Part shown: positions 1-12,920 of the stretch, in pieces
Numbering within the stretch: position 1 is the first letter of the stretch
Layout of the letters: the number at the start of each line of letters is the position of its first letter
Source of the DNA: Anaeramoeba flamelloides
Taxonomy: Eukaryota > Metamonada > Anaeramoebidae
Direction: 5' to 3'
Length of the DNA: 64,000 bases
NCBI GenBank assembly: GCA_027625915.1
Contig: JANTQA010000051.1
Location: 7,068,501 to 7,132,500 of the forward strand
Notes under the pieces: model-generated
Seen by the model: the letters and a program-made list of their open reading frames with translations, nothing else
Database searches by the model: none
Told to the model about the DNA's origin: nothing
Position numbers and translations under genes: made by a program

Positions 1-411
1 TTGTTCTTTCAAATTGTAAAGTGTTAATTTCAACCCAATCACAAAACTTTCCAATTCATTCTATCTTTTGAGTTACATACGAAACAAACAGACTAATATT
101 ATCAAATCTTGGTTATTTTTCATAAAGGTTTATAGTTAAAATTCTAATGAGAAAACTTAAAGCTTAATTATAAAATGTATCTGAATATAAAAGAGCAATG
201 GTGAAATATTTAGAAATTCTTTTTTGTTGATTTTTCTAAATTTGTATGACTCTTCTTTGATCAAAATAAAATAGAAATTTTTTTAGATATTTTAATTAAT
301 TTTTTCCAGATAATTTAACAAAATTATATTATATTCTAACATGGGTCAAGTAACACTATTTGAAAAAACACAACCACCTACAAAAATTTTTTTTTTAAAA
401 ACTTGAAAAAT

Positions 412-908
412 AATATAGAGCAGTGAAAAAAATACCGGACATGAAAAAAATCCCGGACAAGATTTTTAATTGTCAATATTAGTAAAATTATTGTGTAATT
501 TCATTTATTTACAATCAAATTCCTTTTTTTAAGAATCGGACTTTTTTAATTATAACTCCCCCACTTATTAGAATGATGATTGATGAAATCACACTTGTTC
601 AAAACACCATTCAATCAATCAAAAAACAAGAAGAAAAATTATCATTTTCCAAACTCTAGTAAACCTCGATAAAACTCAATTGTTTTTCAAAAAAAGTTAA
701 TCAACATTAGGCTATCAAACAATTACTTGAGTATTCTAGAGACACCTTACTTTGGTGGACTTTAGGTAGGTTTATTACTAATCTCATAAAAAAATTGGTT
801 ATTTATAATAAGGATTTCATTGAAATTAGACAAAAATTTTACTAATACTCACAATTAAAAATTATGTCCGGGATTTTTTTCATGTTCAGTATTTTTTTCC
901 CTACTATA
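412..908. repeat. Non-autonomous DNA transposon, family C copy 1
   Basis: The ends are inverted repeats of about 70 bp: the left arm carries the motif ATGAAAAAAATCCCGGACA and the right arm its reverse complement near 865-890. Full-length relatives lie at 1822-2316 and 56881-57350. The inside differs between copies only by mutation and by orientation, and I see no gene in it. This is a MITE-like element of about 490 bp; the transposase family is not identifiable from the termini. Confidence 0.75.
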
Positions 909-1821
909 TGTTATATATATATATAAGTACAAGTTTTGTTTAGTTTTAAACAAATTTGTTTAACTTGATAACCCAATATATACAACCAAAATCAAAGATC
1001 CTTAAATAGTTTGATTCGAATGTTAAAAGTAATATATAATTTTTTTAATGTTTTTCAAAAAGTAAATATTAAAAATCTCAATTTTTTTCTGACTTTGTTA
1101 TTTAAATTTCAAAATAGTTGATTCTTCACTTTGGTGTTTTACTCTTTCTAAATTAGTGATATATGACGACTGGGAAATAAAAAAATTGTTAATAATGATC
1201 GACTAGACGTTTTTAATAAAATTAATTATAAAAATCTGTTCATAGTTAGACCAAAAACTAACTTTTGAATTATCTCGATTCTTTAAAAACAGAACGAGGT
1301 GAAAATATACAATAATTATTTTTTCAAGACCAAATATCTTATTTAAATGGTTGTGAATTATTATCTTTTGGAATCATATTGAATGAAAACCAAAAAAAAA
1401 ATAATTATGTTGGGCTTATACTAATCCAAAAGTAATGTTGAAAACTCCAATTTTAATAATTGTAGCTGAATATCCCCACCCAATTTTTGAAAAAAAAAGA
1501 TTTAATCATATAAAAAAATTGATATTATCTGATCATGAATTATTAAGGTAAAATCTTAAAAATTAAAGTTAGATCAAATAAAAATACAAAACATAAAAAA
1601 ATTATTTTTTTATTATAATTTATCCAAGAAATTAGAAGATGGTTATCATTAAAAAAACTCTAAAAAGTAATAAAAAAATACAAGAGTCATATATAATTTG
1701 ATATACGATTTTATTCAAGTTATATTTCTCTGAATCATTAGGTTATTATAAAAAAATGAAAAAATAATCAAGATAAAAACCTAGATTAAAAGAGTCTTAT
1801 TTTCAAAATTGGTTTTTTACA
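909..1821. other. Gene-free AT-rich stretch
   Basis: The stretch has short A and T runs. I found no credible open frame, no terminal repeats and no RNA-gene signature on either strand. Confidence 0.6.
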
Positions 1822-2316
1822 TATAGTAGGGAAAAAAATATCAAACATGAAAAAAATCCCTGACAAGATTTTTAATTGTCATTATTAACAAAAGTATTGT
1901 GTATTTTTTTTTATTTTAAAATCAAATCCTTTTTATAAATAACCAATTTTTTTATCATAATAGTAATAAACTGGCCAAACGTCGTTAAAGTGGGATTCCT
2001 ATAGAATATCCAAGTGTTCGTTTGATAAAATAAATTTATCAACTTTTCAAAAAAAAATCGAGTTTAATAGAGATTTGCTCGATTTTGGAAAATGATAATT
2101 TTTATTCTTGTTTTTGATTGGTTGGATTGTCTTTTGGGCAAGTTTAGTTTCATTAACCATCATTATAATAAGTGAATGAGTTATAATTCTAAAAAAGATT
2201 CTTATAAAATGGATTTTTTTTAAATAAAAGAAATTACAATAACAATTTTTCTAATATTCACAATTAAAAAAGCTTGCCCAGGATTTTTATCATATACAGT
2301 ATTTTTTTACTACTTT
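1822..2316. repeat. Non-autonomous DNA transposon, family C copy 2
   Basis: It begins TATAGTAGGGAAAAAAATA and ends with the inverse (AGTATTTTTTTACTAC). Its interior matches the reverse complement of copy 1 at 412-908, including TTGATTGGTTGGATTG against the CAATCAATCAAAAAAC region. The element is therefore inserted in the opposite orientation to copy 1. Confidence 0.75.
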
Positions 2317-2837
2317 AAATCAAAAAAAAAAAAATTAAAAAAATGGATTTTTTGCTCTAGTAAATTTTCTAATGATAATATATACAAAGAAAGGGGGGTA
2401 GAGAATATTGAAAGTTTGTATGTATTGGTTTGTATCTATGGTATTTTAAACCATGTTTTATTCCCAATGATGAAAATATACAATTAAACTTCAATTTTTA
2501 TGATATTTCAATTTAGGGGGGGGGGGGATCCTTTGAAGAATAAGTTTATGAAAGTGCTATTAAAAAATAACAAATTAGTTCTTATTTTTTTATATTATTT
2601 ATTTGATTTTTTTTTTTGATCATTCCAAGTAAGATCATAAGTCCCAAAAATAAATATAATCTGATATTACTTCGAAGAATATCATTTTTTAAGTCCTTCT
2701 AGGTCAACAGAAAATTATAAAAGGGGGATTGTTAGCAAATAAAAAGAAAAAGCACAGTTATCAGAATATTTTTTTTATAAAAATATCCAAAAAAATCATC
2801 ATCTAAAAGGGAATTTTAGAATAAAAAAGTTATATAA
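2317..2837. other. Gene-free stretch with a G10 tract
   Basis: The stretch is AT-rich and has no credible coding frame. An unusual pure run of about 10-11 G sits near 2517-2527, followed by GATCC. Nothing else was recognised. Confidence 0.55.
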
Positions 2838-2994
2838 ACTCTTTTTCAGTCAAAGGGGCCCAGTTTTATTGAAGAAATGGAAGACATTCTATGAGTTTAA
2901 TTCATTACTCTTATCAAAATAAAATTTGAATTTTTAGATCAAAATCATTTTTTCTCATTTTGTAAAATTGTTTTTTTTTGTTTTTTGCTTTTTG

Positions 2995-3050
<56 letters not shown>

Positions 3051-3415
3051 AAGATTAACTATGAAAAAAAAAAGTTTTTGAAAAATAAAATAAACATTAA
3101 GAAAAGTTAAGCTTTGTATATTCTTTTAAAATTCATACATTTACAAGTAAAAATCTTGTTGTCAACAATTTTAATTTCCTAAAGAAATTGAGAATTTTGC
3201 ACGAGACGTTCCAATGAATGGGGCCCAAAAAATTTTTTAACATTTTTTTTTTTTGAAATTTATGGTTTGTTCAGGGGTTTATTTTATAATTATGTACTCT
3301 TATATGAAGTTTATCATTTCTCGTATTTTTAAACAATCTAAGTTTGGTTGATTCTTAAAAATAAAGTGACTTTTTCATTTTTGGCTGGGCCCCTTTGAGT
3401 GAAATGGAGTTTAGA
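2838..3415. repeat. Inverted-repeat element, family D copy 1 (GGGCCC ends)
   Basis: The left end has TAAACTC followed by AGTCAAAGGGGCCCAG. The right end near 3385-3415 is the inverse (CTGGGCCCCTTTGA). The inside includes a T-run of about 50 nt near 2999-3050. The right 320 bp (3090-3415) recur at about 61900-62210. The same terminal motif bounds three related elements at 19.2, 39.1 and 49.1 kb whose insides differ. No coding capacity is seen, so it is a non-autonomous DNA transposon. Confidence 0.75.
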
Positions 3416-4135
3416 TATTATAAAAAAATTTTTTTTTATTTAGTATAAGAGATTTTTTTTGAAATATTCATAATAGTAAAGATTTAATCAGTATTCATAT
3501 TGCACCTAAAGTTTATATTACCAATTTGGGAAAAGAAATGATTAAAAGAAAATTATTATTAGAATAAGATAAAAAAAAAAATCTATTTAACCAAATATCA
3601 TAATAATTCTAAAATTCTTGTTTTTCAAATAATAAAAAATTCAATTCCTTTCACAACTTTTTTTTTTAATCTTTTCTAAAATGAAAAAAAAATAAAAAAA
3701 AAACAAAATCAATAAAAAAAAATGTTATTGTGCCGTTTAATTTATTTTAATCAAAATAAACTCTCAAAAAGAACAATTAAAAAATATAAAATAAAAATGA
3801 GAAATTTAGGAATTAGTCGGACTTAGTTACTTTATATCTCAAAAAAGTAATAAGTTTAAAAAAAAAAAAAAAAAATCAAAATATTAAATAAAAATAAAAA
3901 ATAAAAATTAATGTTAAGAAAATATCCGAATTCACAAGAAAAGATTATTGGTAAAATTAAATAAACAATTGGATTCTATGATATTATATAAAGTGTAATA
4001 TATAAAAACAATAAAGGGCCTACTTTGCTAAAGTAAAAAATAAAATCAAATTTATGAATTGAAATTAATATTAATTTGAAAACTTCCATTCAACGGGTAT
4101 GGGATCTGTTTCAGGAACGAATTTGGAAATTAAGA
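3416..4135. other. Gene-free AT-rich stretch 3' of the minus-strand gene
   Basis: There are many homopolymer A and T runs. It contains the 3' flank of the gene ending at 4136. No gene or repeat family was recognised. Confidence 0.55.
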
Positions 4136-5684
4136 TTAATTTTCAATATCTTGTGTTGGGAAAGATGAATTTTGAAAATTTAAAATTTTCCAAGAAGGAA
4201 CCCGTTTCAAAGGCACATTAAACGCGTGATCCAATTCACGCTCGGTTTTTGTTTGTGTTGATTCAATATATTTATGTGGCTGAATAAAAAATAGACTCTC
4301 CAGATCTTGATCAGAAGTATTTGAAGATTGTGTTTCGGAATTTAGATTGAGGCCGATTGGGATTGGACAACTTTTTGCGACATTCTCAGGATTGTTATTA
4401 ATAAGAAAAGGATCGAATGGAGAAAAGTGATTTCCAATTTCGTTGTCGTTCTCGTCCTCTGTATCATTTTCAATTTCAAATTCTTGATCTTCGAACTTCT
4501 TTTTGAGTGTTCCTGTTTCTGATATCTTTCGAAATATTTTTAAAAACCTTTCTTCGTCATTGAGTTTTTGGTTTTGTTCATTTGAGTCGTATGACTCTTG
4601 AGAACTTTGTCTGTTTTGGTATTGGAAAATTGGATCAATTAGACCCCCCTTAGATTGTTTTTTTTGGATTTTGAAGATGTCCTTGTGGCATAGTTTGTGT
4701 TTGTCTTTGTTTTTACTTTTGCTTTTGCTTTTGCTTTTGTTGTTTGTTTGTATTTTGCTTTTGGAGATCTTTTTTGTTAATAATGATAAGTCTGAAGAAG
4801 AATTTATCAACTTTGTTTTTTTTTTTCTTTTTTTTTTCTTTTTTGTCCTTGATCTTGCCCTATGCTTGTTTTGAGAACTCTTCTGAAAAGAAGACAATTC
4901 CAAGTCTTCCAAATTGGTGAATTTTTTTTCACTTGTTTTTGGTTTGATCATCTTTCGTCTTTCTTTTGGGCTTTTATTCAAGAGCCTCGATTTTGTAGGA
5001 AATATTTTCCCAACACCATAATTTTTGAAGACCTTTTGGTTGGCATTGCTGAAATCACAAACTACGAGTACATTTATTAAAAAGTTTTGTGAAGAAGAGA
5101 ATTGTTAAAAAGAAAGAAAGAGTTAGGTTTAATTTGAAATTTTGTTCTCGGTAGCGTTTGTTAAGTTTTAAAAAATTCTCTTTTTTTACATTGCGAATCA
5201 ACTAGATACGTGTCTTTTATCGCTGAACAGTAAGCAAAATTTGAACAACCACAACGAAGACAATGCAATGTAGTCCATTCTTGACAGTACTTTTTTTGGA
5301 ACAAAGTTTTGTTTTCCTGTTATGATGAGGTTTGAAAATTAAGTTCATTCAAGAAACACAAGAAAAAAAAAATATATTTAAATAAGAAAAATTCAAATCT
5401 AAAGAGTAAAAATGGAAGAGAAAGGGAAATTTTACAACAAAAAAGCCACGAGATACAGAAATTATTAAAAAAGGATCACTCAATTTTTGTAAAATTTCTT
5501 TTGGTATTTGGAAATGTTTTTTGGTAACATTTAATTGTTGTATTGAGAGAATTTTAAATTTAATGTTTCCACACGAACAGCCCCCTTTAAATTTTTGATT
5601 CTTTTTCATTTGAAAAGTTTCTTTTGTTTTTTGTAGGAGAATTTCTTTTTTTTGAAAAAAAGAGGAAAAAATAATTTTAGACAT
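4136..5684 (-). CDS. Cys-rich zinc-ribbon-like protein with long polar tail (3 exons)
   Basis: Proposed exons on the minus strand are 5684-5457, 5316-5210 and 5048-4136, giving about 415 residues. The introns (140 and 161 nt) both start GTATCT and end ACAG and TCAG, and the phases (0, then 2) join perfectly. Exon 1 carries GGCSCGNIKFKI. Exon 2 carries YCQEWTTLHCLRCGC followed by AYC. The C-x-C and C-x-x-C-x-C spacing looks zinc-binding and is reminiscent of GFA/CENP-V-type folds, although I cannot assign the family firmly. Exon 3 codes for a disordered tail with a KKKKKRKKK block, a run of Lys-Ser pairs, then an acidic stretch (IENDTEDENDNEIGN). The exon 3 frame has no ATG, which supports the splicing. 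Function is unknown; nuclear or nucleic-acid-related is only a guess. It is divergent from the NAXE gene, 233 bp away. Confidence 0.7.
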
Positions 5685-5917
5685 TTCCTAAATAAAGACC
5701 GTTTTTTTTTGAAAAAGAAGAAAATGTTCTTTTATTCTTATATTTGAACCAATTTTTATTGCTTTATGGTTTTTTTGAAATACAAAAGACTTATTTCCCA
5801 GAAAATATTTGATATTTTTTTCTCTTTTCCAATTTAATCAAAAGAAAAGAGGATTAAAATTAATTAGGTTTTAAACCTTCTAAGCTCCTTGAAAAAAAGT
5901 TTTACTGTTTTTCAAAT
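5685..5917. promoter_or_regulatory. Bidirectional intergenic promoter region
   Basis: This 233-bp gap separates two head-to-head start codons, so it must hold both promoters. It has alternating T and A tracts. No named promoter motif can be recognised. Confidence 0.5.
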
Positions 5918-6700
5918 ATGGAAAAAAATTTTGATTTTTCGAACAGGCTGATTGACGTTAATCATTTTTTGAAAAAACATTTTTGCTTTGTATATTCATA
6001 TTGTAACGACAATGTCGATTTCTTATATCAACCAACAAAAGCAAAATTAATTGATCTTGCCTTATTTGAATTTATTTCAGTCGAAACACTTGTTGAACTT
6101 GCTGCCCTTGCATGTGTTTCTGCAATTAAAAAGGTGTATTCAACAAACACACACCCTCGGATTTTAGCAATTGCAGGCCCAGGAAACAATGGCGCTGACA
6201 CTCTTGTGGCATCTCGGCATTTAAAGCAATCTGGGTATAACATCGAAATCTTTTATCCCAAAAGAAACAAAAAAGAAATGTTTCAAAATTATGTCGAGCA
6301 GAATGTCCAATACGAAGTGCCCTTCCTGGAGCAATTACCTCAACAAATTGAAAGCAACTATGATTTAATTATTGATGGTCTCTTTGGGTTTTCCTTTCAA
6401 CCACCAATTAGGAAACCATTTGACACAATAATAAACAAGATCAAACATATTTCTGAAAATGTGCCAGTTGTTTCGATCGATATTGGATCTGAGCAAGACG
6501 TAGAAAAGGGAAATTTGAATAACCTTGAAATTGAGACAGAGACGCTGATTAGCCTAACTCTTCCAAAGGAAGGATCAAAGTTTTTTACGGGAAAACACCA
6601 TTTCTTGGGTGGTAATTTTTTAACAAAATCACTCGCTAAACGGTTTGACGTGAATATACCCCAGTTTCCTCACGGCGAAATGGTAATAAAATTGAAATAA
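5918..6700 (+). CDS. NAXE: NAD(P)HX epimerase (YjeF_N domain)
   Basis: The 260-residue protein is close to the usual size for this family. It repairs hydrated NAD(P)H by interconverting the R and S forms of NAD(P)HX (EC 5.1.99.6), normally together with the ATP- or ADP-dependent dehydratase NAXD. The visible order is typical: an N-terminal helix (KLIDLALFEF, VELAALACVSAIKK), the strand and loop AIAGPGNNGADTLVASRHL at about residues 88-106, DGLFGFSF at about 153-160, VSIDIGS at about 190, and a late LTLPKEGSKFFTG segment. Compared with the family consensus GPGNNGGDGLVAARHL, the second and third small glycines have changed to A and T, and the usual SIDIPSG is SIDIGSE, so activity may be altered. 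It is a single exon starting at the first ATG. There is no clear targeting peptide. Confidence 0.9.
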   Translation: MEKNFDFSNRLIDVNHFLKKHFCFVYSYCNDNVDFLYQPTKAKLIDLALFEFISVETLVELAALACVSAIKKVYSTNTHPRILAIAGPGNNGADTLVASRHLKQSGYNIEIFYPKRNKKEMFQNYVEQNVQYEVPFLEQLPQQIESNYDLIIDGLFGFSFQPPIRKPFDTIINKIKHISENVPVVSIDIGSEQDVEKGNLNNLEIETETLISLTLPKEGSKFFTGKHHFLGGNFLTKSLAKRFDVNIPQFPHGEMVIKLK

Positions 6701-6737
6701 ATCTATTTTTTCTTTTTTCTTTTTTATTTTAAGGGAA

Positions 6738-9276
6738 TAGTCACTCTTATTTATTTTTTATTCACAAAAGTCAATAGGTAATTATTTACATAAGGATATA
6801 ATTAAACCAGATATGCAACTTCTTTTGTCAACTTTAGAGAAGACGAATAATCATTTTTAAAAGATTTCATTTTTCCAATTAAATTTCCAGTCAAAAGATC
6901 AAGATGCTTTTGGTTGGGTTTTTGGATTAAAATTATAGAAAAAAAAATTTGCAAAAAAAATTAATTTTGAAGAAATCTCACTTTTAGTAATTTCAGAGAG
7001 CCTTTATGAACAAGTAACCTTGAAAATTTAATCTTATTTTAAAAATATAATAAAAATAAATCAAATATTGTATCCTTCAAGATCTAAAAAAATTGATCAT
7101 CTATTTTCATTCACAAATATTTATTCAATTTCTTGAAATTTAAAAGACTAGTCAATACCCCTTTTCAAATATCAAGGGTATAAACAAGGAACTGTTTGTA
7201 TTAAAACCAGTTATTTGAGAATATCCGTTATTTAATTTTTATTAGAAATATGCATTCTGAATTGTTTTATTTGTTTGAAAATCTTGAAAAAATTGAGAAA
7301 TAATTGTAAAGTCTATTTGATACATTTGATCTTTGAGCTGTTAATGACTTACTGAAATAATTAAGATTGATTTATTAATTATTGATTATAAATAATCAAA
7401 TTAAAAATTATTTCTTTAGACTAGTGGTTGAATTTTCCAGGTTTTAAAAAAGTATTTCGGCAGAATTTTTAATTCAATTGTTTGGTTCTTTTTCTAAGAT
7501 TTTTTTTTTTTTAACCAAAAAAAATAATTGATTAGGTCTGTTCTTGGAATCAAAAAATTATATTTTTTCAAGTTTAAAATAATTATTGTTTTTTTTTTGA
7601 AATTAAGTAGATCTTTTAAACTCTGTTATTCTAGAACTTGATGGTCTTATTTTTAAAGTGTATTTTTGTACACTCCCTTTACAGGCAATGAGATTTCAAT
7701 ATTCTTTCAAAGAAAATAATTTTTTTTTTTAATTCAGAAATATGTTGGATTTTGAACTTTTCAAAAATGAGAAAAATGGATCAGAGTTTCAAAAACAATA
7801 ATTCTTACGAAAATAGAATTTAAAAGTAATTTTGGTTTTGTAGTAATCACATTTTTACTTGGTTTCTCAATTTCAGGATGCGGTAAATTTTTTATGAATT
7901 TACTTTTGAACCTTTTGAAGATTTTTTCTAGTTAACGAGTTCCTTAAGGACACCCGAATTCTATATCTTTGTAGTTGGTTGAAGGGTAATATATTAGACA
8001 ATAAAAATGATTTAAAAGTTTTTCAACTTAAGAAAATCCAAAATATTGTCTATTTTGGGATTGCTTAAGGTACAATTAAACTCAAAATATATCTTCTTGG
8101 ACATTTAAAAGCATATTCAAAAAAAAAAAAAATCACTACATCTTTAAATTGAAAAATAAAGTAAAAATCTGAGTACTACAAAATCAACACACTTTTAAAT
8201 TCTATTTTCGAAAATGAAATATTGTTTTTAAAAGTCTGATCCATTTTTCTCATTTTTGAAAAGTTCAAAATCCAACATATTTCTGAATTATTTAAACAAA
8301 AATATTTTCTTTGAAAGAAGATCGAAATTTTATGGTCTGTGAAGTAAGTGTACAAAAATACACATAAAAATAAAAACACCAAGTTCTAAAATAACCCAGT
8401 TTGTAAAATTTACTAAATTACAAAAATTATTGTAAACATCAAAAAAATATAATTAATTTATCCAAACAACAGTAAGAACTAATTTATTCTTTTTGCTGAA
8501 TTATAAAAATACTAGAAAAAAAAACCAAATAATTAAATTATAAATTCAATCAAAATAGTTTTTCATAATCTGGAGATTTCAAATTATAATATAAAGATAT
8601 ATTTTATTAATTTGATCATTTTTAATCAATAATTAAAAATCCAATCTTAATTCTTTTATTCAATTTAGTAATAACCCAAGGATTAAACCCATTGTAAAGG
8701 TTTATCACCATTTCTAATTTTTTTCAATTATTTCAAACAAATCACATCATTTCAAATATATAATTATAATAAAAAAAAATCCAATATATATAATCAAATA
8801 ACTTATTATACTAATAAATTTTCGTTTTTTAGACTCTAAATATTTGAAAAAGAATATTATTTAATCTTTTAAATTTCTGGAAATTTAATAATTATTTATA
8901 AATAAAATAAATGATATTTTTTTCTGATTTTCAAGAGTATTAATTATTTGATTTATTTTTATTGAATTTTTATGATAAGATTAAAGTTTCAACTTTATTT
9001 GTTAATAGAAACTATTAGAAATTACTAAAAATGAGATTTCATCAAAATAAAAATGTTTTTACTATTTTCTTTTACTGTTTTTTGATCCAAAAATACAAAC
9101 AGAAAAGATCAAATCTTTGCACTGGAAATTTAATCCGAGAAAATGAACTATTTTAAAAATGATAATATATTTCTCCCAAGTTAATAAATCGTTTATTTAT
9201 CAAGCCCAATTGTATTGTTATACAAATACGTATTCTCTCAATTTTCGGGAAAAAATAAATAAGAGTGACTATTTAC
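6738..9276. repeat. 2.5-kb palindromic (foldback) element
   Basis: The outer ends are AATAGTCACTCTTATTTATT at 6738 and its reverse complement at about 9255-9276. Matching inverted segments continue inward: 7260-7310 with 8690-8770, 7330-7410 with 8600-8680, and 7655-7840 with 8180-8380. The centre at about 7990-8055 has TAGACAATA facing TATTGTCTA. The arms are therefore about 1.2 kb each, diverged by perhaps a fifth, with almost no spacer. No gene is seen. It may be a foldback transposon or an old inverted duplication. Confidence 0.75.
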
Positions 9277-12200
9277 TTTACGAAATAAATTTTTTTTGGC
9301 TTATTAGATCTCAATTTAATTGAGGAATTGTTATTATACTTGTGTAAAATTTTCATTTATTTAATCACCTATACATCATTAATTTTATTATATGGTTTTT
9401 GAATTGAAATATTAAACTAAGTACCTTAAATACAAAATAAAATTTTTTCAACCTTATCAAGACTTTCCAACTTAATACTAACAATATGTTTTCACCATTT
9501 TCAAGAATTTATTCGATTATTACTAAAAATAATAAATTTGATTTTTTTTTGAGTTATATTGTGAAACATGCGAATTTTGGTTTTTGAAAAATATATTCAA
9601 ATTAATAAATTGTGTAGATGAAGTTAACTCACCCATTTCATTATTCAAAACACAGCCCCGAAAAAATAAAAATTATTAGAGAGATCTTTACAAGATTTCA
9701 TTTTATTTTTAAAAAAACTACCCCCTTCTGTGTTAAATGCCCAAAAAAAAACAATTAATAAGTTATCGAGATGATTTTACATTGTATAAATTTGTACCTG
9801 CCAATAAAAAAAATTCCTAGAAATAATATTAAATAAAATTTGAAACCCATTTTCGTTTTCTAAAAAAAAATCAAGAGTCTAAAAAATAAAAAAAAAAATA
9901 GAACAAAAAAAAAGCTAAGAAATGAAAAAATCAAGAATTTAGAACAAAATAAATAGGTAAATAATTACAGTTATTGATTTAATAAGAATTTGTATGATTG
10001 GGGTTGCTAAGGATTATTTTAATTAAGGTAATTGTTCCTAATAGCATACTGTGCAGTATTTTATAAAAAAAAATTGATAAAGTAATGTCATAGATCCCCC
10101 CCTCCTTATCAACCCATCTGTATCCTCTTTTAAAATAACACAGATGTTAAATTTTTGTTTTTTAAGTTACATTTTTCATAACCAACTAGTTTTTCCAATA
10201 TTACAACATCATCGTATGATATGATCAACGAAACCATTTTTTTTATAATATGGGTAATCTAGATTTTGGCCCATTTCCCTCTCTACATGTGTCCCGTTTA
10301 TAGCCATTTATGAAAAAATTTCTTTCAAAAAGAGTTGTTTTTAATGTTAAATGTATTACCCGATTTGCACCACCATCTACACTAACCAGCATAAAATATT
10401 ATGTTACAAAAAATATATTACTGTTGAGAGAAAAATGTTGTAAACAGAAAAATGGTTGGACGCCATTTTTAATTGGGAACATTAGTAAAGTTGAAAATCA
10501 AATCCTATTGAAACCTGGTGAATTTTATATAAATCCAGGTACAAATGTGTTACAAGTTTATTAATATGTGATGTGTGTAAAATACCCATTTGAATGGTTG
10601 ATTACTAAAAGTAGATCATGCTATTTTAACAAAAATCCTATTTTTGTCGTTAAGTTTACTATTAATTCTGAAAACTGTAATTTTTAAACTTGCTTTAGAT
10701 TATAAGAGATAGGGTTTTGAAAAAGTAGAATTACATTAATCGTTATTCTAATAAGTAGATTATTATTATTTTCTTTAGTTATTTCACAAACGATTGAAAT
10801 GAAAAATCATTTTCAGAAATGTTCCCAATTAAAATTGCTATCCAACTATTTTTCTCTGTCCAAAATTTTTCTCTCAAAAGTTATATTAAATTTGAATCAA
10901 AATTATTTTTTAACTAAAATAATACAACATAAAAGTGTTCTCAATGTTCCAGAAATCAAAAGATTTCTTTGGATTAAAAAATGTATTATTGATTAAAAAA
11001 TTTTATATTTTTTACTATATAATTGTATTAAGTACTACTGGTTTTATCAGATTTATTATTACTTTATCCCACCCCCCTACTTTATTTTAAAAGTGGGATG
11101 TAAACGTAACTTCACTCCGTTCTGAACTTGCATTTCACTTTTTTTTTTTTTTTTTTTGTTAATTCAGTATATTTATCAGTTTGGTAAACTAAAAAGATAT
11201 TGATAAAAAATGATAAAAAAAAATTATTTTTATTCTTTTAGAACTTTTTTTTTTAAATTCCAAATTCTAATATAAATATATTTCTACCTATATAAACTTT
11301 CACTCAACAATCAATACACATTAATTTTTTCTCATTATGTTAATTCTTTCCTGATATTTACCCCCCCAATAAAAAAAAGATTTAATGATGATAAGGACTA
11401 TGTGTTGCGTTTATCAAATAGTCACAACACCTTTTGGTTCAATACCATTTAAATTGTAAAGTCATACTCCATCGAAATATAACCAAATTTGGATCAAACC
11501 AGCATTTTTTGTATTTTTTTTTTTAAATAAAAAATAAACAATAAACTTTGAAATAATTTAAACTCTTACACCTTACTAAGAAATCAAAAAATGAAAAAGA
11601 AAAATAGTTACAATTTTATAATCTAAAAAAATTATAGCCATTTCAAAAACTTCCAATAAACAACTCTAACTTTAATAGAACACACTGTCTATGGTTTTGG
11701 ATCCATAGGTTATATGGATTTTCTTATCACATCAATAAATCAGATTAATTCGAACAAAAGAGTTGTGGTTTTCTCTTAGTTTTTTTTTTTTTTTTGATTT
11801 TAGTTCTTGGTGTTTTTCATAAATTGAAATTCCCAACGACAATTTTGAGGAAATATTTACCCAATTTGATTTTTTTGAACAGAAACGATCCGGTACCAAC
11901 ATACATCGTATCTTTTTTATTTTCATGTGATATTTTTTTGTTCTTTGTATTGTTTATCATACAATCCAATTGTTAATATATATAATAATTATCCCACTTG
12001 TGTGGGTAAGCTTTTGTGGAATTTTACCATCAATAATCTAATAGAAAATTTTTTTTTCAAAATTGGTCTGTTTTTGTAAATTTAAAAAACCAACTTTGTT
12101 AGTTGAAAAAAAAAAAAAAATGAGCTTTATAGGAAATTGTTTTTTAGTGAATTCTATTCAATACCAAACCCATTGCTATGTCTTGATCAAAATTTATCTT

Positions 12201-12920
12201 TTTTGGAAATAATAAAGGATAAGTCATCTAAAATAGCCAATTTCCTACATTTTGACCTTTGATAACAATTTTAAAACCCTCTAAAGTTGCCTTATATAAC
12301 TATAAAAAAACCTAAAAAAATCTATACAAGGTGTAAGGGTTTTAAAATTTATTCTAAAGTAAAATACCCGCAAAAAATTGATTTTTTCCAATCTTGTTTT
12401 TCATTTTTTAATATCACATAAATCACAGAAACCGAAGAAATCACAGAAACCACAGAAACGAGTACAAACAAATATTGGAAAAATATTTTATTTTTTCCTT
12501 TCTTAGTTCTGCTGGACAAAATATTGTGAGATTTGCCAACTCCCCCAAATAATACTTAGAGCACACAGAACACCGATTTTCAATTTGAAAAGCAGTTCTT
12601 AAGTAATATAACTGGATCAAATATTATTTTATTTTTAAAAAGCTGATCAATGAACAAAAAAATTAAAAAAAAAAAAAAAAGTAATCAATATTTTTTGAAA
12701 GTAAGTTCATAGACATCGATAGAGAGATAAAGAGATAGACGAAACATGGATGAAAATATGTGTATGGAAAAATTATGAATTTTTGAAAAAAATTTTTTCT
12801 TGTAAAATTCCCCCTAAAATTATCAAAATAATCATTCAAGAATTACTAATTACATATAAAGTTGTATATAAGCGCAACTTTTATTTGCCACAAAGTGATT
12901 GTAACAAGTATTCTATAATA
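9277..12920. other. Gene-free AT-rich region
   Basis: Frames at 10310-10564 (84 residues) and 10799-10996 are open but resemble no family. About 60 bp at 10445-10505 is related to 46935-46990, so this part is probably decayed repeat DNA. A small direct repeat of ATCACAGAAACC-type units lies near 12420-12460. No RNA genes were seen. Confidence 0.5.

Noticed and set aside
5049-5073. A 17-nt intron after ATGTACTC as the start of the gene at 4.1-5.0 kb
   Set aside because: It would keep frame, but the 140- and 161-nt introns with GTATCT donors join the upstream zinc-motif exons in phase and fit the sizes of other introns here.
10310-10564. 84-codon frame
   Set aside because: No family resemblance, and part of it is a dispersed sequence also present at 46.9 kb.
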